Shown: piece after piece, positions 55,839 to 64,000 of the stretch
How positions within the stretch are numbered: the first letter of the stretch is position 1
Layout: every line of letters starts with the position of its first letter
Source of the DNA: Neocallimastix lanati (nom. inval.)
Lineage: Eukaryota; Neocallimastigomycota; Neocallimastigomycetes; Neocallimastigales; Neocallimastigaceae
Assembly (NCBI GenBank): GCA_016946835.1
Contig: JACVTC010000163.1
Coordinates: forward strand, 201,001-265,000
DNA length: 64,000 nt
Direction of reading: 5' to 3'
Position numbers and translations under genes: made by a program
The notes under the pieces: model-generated
Database searches by the model: none
The model's input: only the letters and a program-made list of their open reading frames with translations
What the model was told of the DNA's origin: nothing

Positions 55839-55869
55839 GAATATTAAAAATATAAAAAAAAAAAAAAAT

Positions 55870-56210
55870 TGCTGTGGTTGGTCTCTTTTGTAGACATATA
55901 TTGCACAAATTGTACCAACTGAAACTAAAACGAAGACTCCCTTTTCGTCATGTATTTAACTGGACCAATAAAAATGAAATGAAATGCCTTTCGATATATA
56001 TCATGGTTATTATGGGTTAGGGAATACCTATCAAATAGTAGCTCTCTTGAGTTAACTTTTTTTGATCGATTTAGTAAGAAATCTTTCAGTATCAAGGAGT
56101 GCCGATGTCGTATCGATAATGGCTTAGGAACAATACAATACAATTAGTAGTCCTATTATATATATTTCAGATTCAAATACTGAACAGTCAAGTTCCGTTT
56201 ACAGAATCTA
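55870..56210 (-). pseudogene. Probable LINE-derived coding remnant
   Basis: A 72-codon minus-strand frame (56143-55925) has unbiased, protein-like content: RHRHSLILKDFLLNRSKKVN, then SRELLFDRYSLTHNNHDIYR. Base composition is close to that of the LINE pieces beside it, and a 23-bp poly-A follows at 56212. I infer a LINE end region but could not align it to the other copies. A plus-strand reading (FRHVFNWTNKNEMKCL) is also partly open. Confidence 0.4.
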
Positions 56211-57212
56211 AAAAAAAAAAAAAAAAAAAAAAAAGAGAGTAATTCTCTTAATGAGATTCATTCACTATTTTCAGTGGCTTTCGGTGGAAAGTTTGATAGA
56301 CACCTCACGATCTACTTTAAAGAAGTTACCTCTTTGTTTTATTATTTTAAATATAAATGGTGATCATGTTACAACACAATATGTACATCACACTGAAAAA
56401 TTTTTTTTTAACCTTTAAACTTCTATTTTTATTCATTAGTATATTAAATTTTCTATGATTAATTAAAAAAAAAATATATATATATATTTTTTTTTATAAT
56501 TTTTTTATTATTTTTTTTTATTTTACTTTATTCTTTTATATACATTTTATTTTTATCTTTAAATTATATAATATATATATATATATATATATATTTTTTT
56601 TAAAAAAAAAAAAGTGTTAATACATAAAAATATAATTATCTATTTAAATAAAGCACTGGAAGTGAATTCTCTTTCTAGTCTAAAAAATAAAAAATTAAAA
56701 ATAAAAAATAAATAAATAATTTTTATTTCAAAAGGAAATAATTGCTATGTAATTCTTTTAAAAATTTTTATATATTTATAATTATTATTATTATTATTTT
56801 TTCTTACTTAATACAACAAATAAATAAAAAATACAAATAAAAGAAAAGGTAAAATACAAAATAAATAATCTAAAACGAATAAATAGTTTTTATTTCTATT
56901 GTAAATTTTTAGGATAAATGTTTCTAATGTTACTATAATTTTTTTTTCTATTGAATAAAAAAAAAAAAACAATTATAAGAAAAAATAAAAATTAAAAAAA
57001 AAAAAAATTATATTAAAAAAAAATTAAATTGAATGGAAAAAATAATAATAATAACAAAAAAAAAAAAAAAAAAAAAAAAATGCAAATTAACAAATTATAT
57101 TAATAATAATGATTAAATAATATAAATTATATAAATAGTTTTAATTTCTATGGTAAATGATTGTAAATGAAACTCTCAATATATTTCATTTTTATGACTT
57201 GGTATTGCTTGC
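56211..57212. other. Spacer between LINE remains and the PPP1R42-like gene
   Basis: A moderately GC-richer patch at 56235-56390 (possible further LINE tail), then TA, poly-T and poly-A sequence. No gene recognised. Confidence 0.4.
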
Positions 57213-58148
57213 TCATAAAAATCTACTACTATTTTTTCTACTATAGGTTTTATTATTAAAGGAGCCTTGGAAAAATTCATTATCTTTTTCATTCTTTTTC
57301 TTATTGAAAAGATATAAATCCCTAAAGTACATATATATATATATATATAAGAAAAAAAATTTTTTTAAGAATCATTTTATAAAAAAAAATTATTATTAAT
57401 AAAAATTAATAAATATATTATTTTATATAGAAAAAAAAATATATTGAGAGAAAGAGAAAATTATATAAATTATATTATTAGAAAATAATTATATATAATA
57501 ATTTAAATATAAAATATATTAAGATAAAATAAAAATATAATTGTTTTAGTTAATACTTTTTTAAATAAAATATATATATATATATTATACAATGATATAT
57601 TATTTTATTATTATTATTTTATAATTTTTATTATTTTTATTATTTTTATTATTATTATTATTTTACCTGTATTGGGAATAATATGGAGGCATATGTGGAT
57701 AAATTTTTGTGTTCAGTGATTCATTGGATGAATCTTTAGACATGCTTAGAGATAAACTAGAGGCATTAGATAAGGATGAAAGTTCATTACTGGTAATGGA
57801 ACTTTGCCTCTTCAATAATTCTTCCTTTTTACGCTTTTCTATAATTCGATTAGATTGTGCCATCTTAATTACGTATTGCTTTTCAATATCTGTGATTTCT
57901 TTATGATTAAATACCTCTATTTTTTTTTTTTTTTTTATTTAATTTAATTTAATTTAATTTTACAATATATATTGATTTAAATATATTTATAAATATATAT
58001 TAAAAAATATTAGATATTAGATATTATTATTACAGAAAAAAAATAAAAAAAAAAAAAAAAAAAAAAATAAATAAATAAATATTGTTACATTTAAATATAT
58101 ATATAAATATATAATATGATATATATGAAAAACATATGATTTTATGAA

Positions 58149-58206
<58 letters not shown>

Positions 58207-58985
58207 TTTAATATTATAAAATTTGGTCTTAGTTAAATTAATATATAAAAATATATTAATCTTTCTTTTTTTTTTTTTTCTTACCAAGTTTTTTACAGGC
58301 ATAGACTACCTTTTGTCTAAATTTTAATCCTCTTACTGAAATAGGATTTGATATTAAGTTTAAATTTACTAGATTTTGGGTTCCCTTTAGCATAATTTTT
58401 ACATCCTATTATTTTTGTTGTTGTTGTGGTTGTGATTGTTTTTTATTTTTATTGGTTTTTGTTTTATTATGTATTTTTTTTTATTATTTTTTATTTTAAA
58501 TTAGTAATTTATCGATATAAAATATTTATATATATGCATATATTAAATTATCATATATATATATATATATATTTATACAAAAAATAATGATAAATTTGTT
58601 GTCAATATAATAATATTATAATAATATTATATAGATTAAAATAAAAAGACGTAATAATAATAAATAATTGATATTTCTCTTCTTTTCTTTTCTTTTTATT
58701 AATATTTGTGTTAGTATTAATCATAATATTTTAATAAATTACCTCCCAATCAAAAATTAAATTATTTGATAGATCTAATGTTTCAAGGTTTTTAAGATGG
58801 CGTAAAGGACTAACATATTGTATTCTATCTCCTGATAAAGTTAATGTTTCTAAACTTTCCTTTTTTTTTTTTTATAATTTATTGATGCAATTACATTAAT
58901 AATAATAATATATATATTATTGAAATAAATATAGATATATAAATATAAATATATTTTAAACATTAGTTTCTTCTTGATTTTTTTA

Positions 58986-59051
<66 letters not shown>

Positions 59052-59118
59052 ATTATTTGTCTTCCTCTAATTATAAAATTTATATATACAATATATACAA
59101 TATATATATATATATATA

Positions 59119-59157
<39 letters not shown>

Positions 59158-59439
59158 ATAAAAAAAATTTATAAAAGAATTTTTACTGATAAAGATTTGA
59201 TGCATTCTTCATCAAATGTCATAAATTCACCTTCTGGTATTTTTTGATAATCCAATTTTAATGTGGTTAAAAATGGTAAATTAATATTTTCGACATGCTT
59301 GATACAATTATTTCCTAAATGTCTTTATATAATTTATATATATATATAAAATATAGAATAATAGAAAAAAAAAAAAAAAAAAAGAGAAAAAGATAATTGA
59401 TATATTGGTTAAATATATATTTTATTGATTGTTATTTTC

Positions 59440-59487
<48 letters not shown>

Positions 59488-60148
59488 GAATATAATTTAA
59501 AAAAATCCAATATAATAATTAATAATTTTTTTATATATTCAATATTGTAAGGATATAATACAATGTCACCAGGTTAGTAAGTTGATTTAATCCATCAATC
59601 TTTTCAATTTTATTGTTCTGTAAATAGAGCTGTGTTAGATTTTTTAAATTTGAAAGTCCTGAAATATGAGTAATATTGTTATCATAGAGATATATGACTT
59701 TTTTAAACCGAAACATTTATTAATATATATTTTTTTTTAGAAAAAAAAAAAATAAAATAAAATATAGAACATTTATATTTTTAAAAATAAAATAAAATAA
59801 AATAATAAAAAAAAAAAGAAAAAAAACAATAGTAGACATTTAGAACAAAATTATTTAATATATATATATATATTTATATTATCAAATTTTTTAATATAAT
59901 AATCTTTAACAATTTAAAAATGTTTTAGTATGAAACTTTTTTACTTGATATTTAAATAATAATAATTTTTTTTCAGTTGTCTTTTTTTTACCTGTAGCAT
60001 TTTTACAACTATCTACATTTTCAATTTTTTTAATTCCAGTATTAACAAGCGATACATGGGTTAGTCGTCCCAAAAAATTATCGACAGTTTCATCCCTAGT
60101 TTTTCTTTCATATGAATTTTTTACAATTAATTCTGAAGTAATTTTCAT
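57213..60148 (-). CDS. PPP1R42-like leucine-rich repeat protein
   Basis: Seven exons on the minus strand: 60148-59992, 59697-59562, 59322-59187, 58859-58743, 58405-58285, 57916-57667 and 57321-57213. Phases are consistent and total 341 aa. It starts MKITSELIVKNSYERKTRDE. Leucine-rich repeats cover about residues 30-190: LTHVSLVNTGIKKIENVDSC, VIYLYDNNITHISGLSNL, LTQLYLQNNKIEKIDGL, LVTLHLGNNCIKHVENI, LETLDLSNNLIF, LVNLNLISNPISVRGLKFRQ. An LRR cap follows (EVFNHKEITDIEKQYVIKM). The layout, including LYLYDN, LYLQNN and the KEITDIEKQ cap, matches PPP1R42/LRRC67, a protein phosphatase 1 regulator at centrosomes and basal bodies. The last exon is inferred: without it, exon 6 ends at a stop at 57663 that overlaps a good donor (CAG|GTAAAA). 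Confidence 0.82.
58151..58203. repeat. AAT microsatellite in an intron of the PPP1R42-like gene
   Basis: About 17 AAT units inside the intron between exons 5 and 6. Matching TTA (about 58985-59050) and poly-A/T runs fill other introns of the same gene. Confidence 0.9.
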
Positions 60149-60230
60149 TTTCAGTATTCCTTTCCTCTTTTTTTTTTTTTTTTTACTTTTATTTTTTTCA
60201 AAAAAAGAGTTTATGAAGAGAAAAGATATA

Positions 60231-60271
<41 letters not shown>

Positions 60272-60524
60272 GATATTTAATTTAATACTTTGGAATAATA
60301 TATAATTAAGAAAGGATATTTTTATTTATAAATTCCATTTAAAATAATAAAAAAATGAAAAAAAAAGAAATGAAAAAATGAAAAGATTTTGTGTTATTTT
60401 CCAAATCAAAAAATTTTATTTTTTATAATTCTTAAAATTTTTCAATGACAAAAAAAAAAAAAAAAAAAGAAAGCAAACAAAGTTTAAAGTTTATACTAAA
60501 AAAAAATAAAAAAAAATGAAATGA

Positions 60525-60555
<31 letters not shown>

Positions 60556-62273
60556 TCAATTTATTATTTAAAAATTGAATGAATAAAAAATATATATATA
60601 TATATAAATGAATTTTTCATAGTATTTAAAATTTAAACTTATTTATTTATTTATTAATTTATTTATTTATTTATTTATAAAATAATAAAATAGTTCCTAG
60701 ATTAAATTTAAAAAAATTATTTTAAAAAAATTAATATTAAATATTATTTTGTAATATTATTTTCCATTAATTGTATTCTACACTTATAATAAAATACAAT
60801 AATAATTATAAAATATTTAATTATTATAAAATATATATATATACATATATATATGAATAAAACAAAATCTAGTTTTATATTCTTTTTTTTGTTTTTATAT
60901 ATTACTTGCCTCTATTTGGAATTAATAATTATTTGTAATATAAATTTAACATGTTAATTTCTTTTTATTTTTCATTGAAGAATTAACTTTTATCGGAATT
61001 AATAATTATTAATTTTATATATTTATTAATTTTTTTTTTTAAAAATAATAAGTAGATATTAATTCAATTGGTGTTTTAAAAAATATTTTATTCATTAAAT
61101 ATATATTAAACTTTGTAATTTATTGTTATTAGTTTTAAGTTAATATCAAAAAAAAAAAAAAAAAAATAGTTCATATAATTTAATTATATATACTTTATAA
61201 ATTTTATTCCTTCTTCTTCATAATTAATTATTATAATTAATTATTATAATGTATTTCATATTTTATAAAGAATAAAAAAAAAAAATAATTTTCTTTTTAA
61301 TTATTATAATTTTTATTCCTTCTTTCTTCTTAGTTAATTATTATAATATATTTTATATTTTATTTATGAATAATAAATTAATTTTTTTTTATTAATTATT
61401 ATAACTATCATCTTGTTAATACGAATTATTATTTAATAACAAGAATATTTAGTATATTACACTTTTGTTTATAATATTTATTATTTGTAATATAATATTT
61501 TATTTAATTTCTTTTGTATAGAAAGTAATTAAAACATTAGTAATGTTATTATGATAATATTTTATATAATATTTTATATTTTATTAAAACATTTATTATT
61601 TATTAAGGAAATAGAAAAAAAAAATTTGATCAATATTCAAGTATAAAATTTTATTTATTATTATTATTTATATTAATTTATTATTATTTTATTTATTATT
61701 ATTTTATTTATTAATATTTTTTTATTATTATAATTTTTATTTTTTCAATTTTTATAATTATTTTATTTATTATTATAAATTTTTATTATTATTTAATCAT
61801 TTTTATATTTTATTTTATTTTTAAATTAATTAAATACTTGAATTATATTTATATGTAAATTTTTTTTAATATTAATATCTTAGAATACAATTATTAATAA
61901 TAATGTTTTAATTTTATAAAAATGCTTAGAAGAAATAATCATTACATTTCATTAGCATTTTAATTATAAAACTTAATTTTTATACTTTAAAGATTAAAAA
62001 AAAAAAAAATAAAAAAATAAAAAAAAAAAAAAAAAGAATATATAAAATATTTTTAGATTTTGAATTAATACTAAATTCACATCAAATGGTCTAAAGATAT
62101 ATGAAATAATAATAATTTAAATAATGATTAATTTTAATAAAAATGATAATGATAATTAATAGATATTAAATAGATATAATATATAAAAAAAAATTATTAA
62201 TAAAATTATTAAATGTATAAAACAAAAATAAAATAAAATAAAATAAAAATGTTGACATTAATAATTTAAAAAA

Positions 62274-62323
<50 letters not shown>

Positions 62324-62544
62324 GATTAATAAATAAATAAATAGAATAATAATAATTATAATAATAATAAAAAATAATAAAAAAATGTATAAATTATTTA
62401 AAAACAATTTATTATTATTTCAATTATAATTAATACAATGAAATCTGACCATTTCAAAGAATATCTATATACTTATTATTACTTAATATTAAATATTAAA
62501 ATATAAATTATAGTTATTGAAATTATTAACCAATTTCATGTGTA

Positions 62545-62584
<40 letters not shown>

Positions 62585-63016
62585 TTTTATTATATATATA
62601 TGATAATATATTCTAATTTTTTGTAAATAATAAAAATATATTTTATAATTCCCCTTTTTCCCTTTACTTATTTATTATTATAATATATATAATATTAAAT
62701 ATTAGAAATATTTAAAGAATTTTGGTGTTCTTATTATAAATATATTTTAATTTAAGATTAAATAATATTTAGAATTTTATATTCATACAATTAAATTCAT
62801 GTAAATTAGTTGTGTATATAAAGAAAATTCAAATTAATTGTTAAATTATATTAATGTTATAATTATTTTACTCAACATTCAATTGTATAAAAAAAAAAGG
62901 ACAATAATTAATATTAAAAATTTTGAAATTCACTCGAGAAAAAAAAAATCCCAATTTAATACAAAAAAAAAAAAAATTATAATTAAATATGCATAAATAT
63001 ATCTAAAGACATTAAT

Positions 63017-63071
<55 letters not shown>

Positions 63072-64000
63072 AAATAAAATAAAATAAAAAAAAATAAAAT
63101 AAAATATTAAATTATATTATTATAAATTATATTATTATTATTACTTTTATAATTACTACTTTTCAATTTAAAGTTATTAAAGTGAATATATAATAGTTAA
63201 TAAGAATTATACCTTTTTTGTTCTTTGAAATTGGGAATTACAGTTTTAAATGTTTTGAATAAATATTATGAATTAAAGTTAATGTATGCTATTTTAATAG
63301 TAATCAATTATTTTAATTGTAAATTATTTTTAAAAAAAAAAAAAAATTCTTATGATATAAATAATTTTTATAGGTTAATATAATTTGATAATTAATTGTG
63401 TATTAAAAAGATATTATTTGTATTTTAACTTTTTTTTTTTTTTTTTAATCTTATACTAATTTATTATATTAGTAAAGTAACAAAATATTTGTAATATATG
63501 AATTAGAGATTATTTTTAAAATATATTATAATTTTATTTTTAATTAAATAATATATATAATTATTTATATTATTTTTAATTTAACTAAAAAAAAAAAAGA
63601 AACAAATGTATTAAAATAAAAGAAAAGAAAAAAAAAATAAAATAAAAAATAAAAAATTACATAAAATAAAAAAAAAAAAAAAAATAATTAAAATGAAATA
63701 AAATACAATATAGTATAATATAATAATATAATATAATAAAATTAAGTAAAAAAGCAATTAAATAAAAAAAAAAAAATAATAATAAATAAAATTAGTTTTT
63801 AATATATCATTAAATTTATAAAATTCATAAACTATATATATGCATATATAATTAAAATCATTTTTTAAAGTTTAAAAAAATGATTTAAGAATTTTATAAT
63901 TTATATAAAAGTAATTCATAATTAATCATATTTATATGATACTATATAATATAGATTATAGTTTTTAAATTATCATTAGATGCTATAGAATCAATTTTTT
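60149..64000. other. 3.9 kb of AT-rich DNA to the window end
   Basis: Poly-T (60528-60556), a TTTA run (60643-60678), poly-A of about 43 (62279-62321), a TA run (62550-62575), and poly-A of more than 30 near 63025-63074. No frame of gene-like composition on either strand. The first 150 bp would hold the promoter of the PPP1R42-like gene. Confidence 0.55.

Overview
The window looks like nuclear DNA of a zoosporic fungus with an extremely AT-rich genome, most likely an anaerobic gut fungus (Neocallimastigomycota). This is inference from several signals: intergenic DNA that is nearly pure A/T with very long poly-A, poly-T and TAA/TTA tracts; GT-AG introns of about 120-630 bp; proteins full of Asn, Thr and Ser runs; a Chs4/Skt5-type chitin synthase activator and a KCH-type channel (both fungal families); and a PPP1R42-like leucine-rich repeat protein, a family tied to basal bodies and cilia, which fits a fungus with flagellate zoospores. 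No rRNA, tRNA, CRISPR array or bacterial-type operon was recognised.

Six host genes could be reconstructed, with exon phases that agree at every junction. They are MBF1 (3525-4166, +, 2 exons, 152 aa), a 1522-aa bZIP transcription factor (10786-15819, +, 2 exons), a membrane-anchored SET-domain protein (19812-22050, -, 4 exons, 354 aa), a KCH-family potassium channel (36197-38286, +, 3 exons, 556 aa), a Chs4/Skt5 homologue with Sel1 repeats and a C-terminal CaaX box (49340-53709, +, 5 exons, 921 aa), and a PPP1R42-like protein (57213-60148, -, 7 exons, 341 aa). They lie kilobases apart and show no operon-like arrangement. Their functions (transcription, cell wall synthesis, ion transport, flagellar apparatus) are unrelated.

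Between them lie transposon remains. Pieces of one non-LTR (LINE) family, encoding an endonuclease plus reverse transcriptase, occur at 4745-6905 (+), 18060-19190 (-), 27200-30050 (+), 40985-42200 (-) and 54720-56210 (mixed strands). All are broken. A decayed Ty1/Copia polyprotein lies on the minus strand at 30055-32045, directly against the 3' end of the 27-30 kb LINE. A coding-free element of about 1.3 kb with inverted arms of about 100 bp (22948-24246) looks like a foldback element or MITE.

The rest is mostly low-complexity DNA. Large arrays of the 7-bp unit AATAAAT (or its complement) occur at about 0.4-0.9, 2.2-3.1, 33.7-34.5, 34.7-35.1, 40.35-40.67, 42.9-43.3 and 46.6-47.6 kb. Most of them are punctuated by a shared GAGTATTTATTAATAAATA motif that contains a 16-bp perfect palindrome.

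The least explained structures are at 25-26.2 kb. A 233-bp block of bacterial-like base composition is bounded by 9-bp inverted repeats. About 600 bp further on are two hairpins that share an identical 39-bp core but have unrelated, perfectly paired arms.
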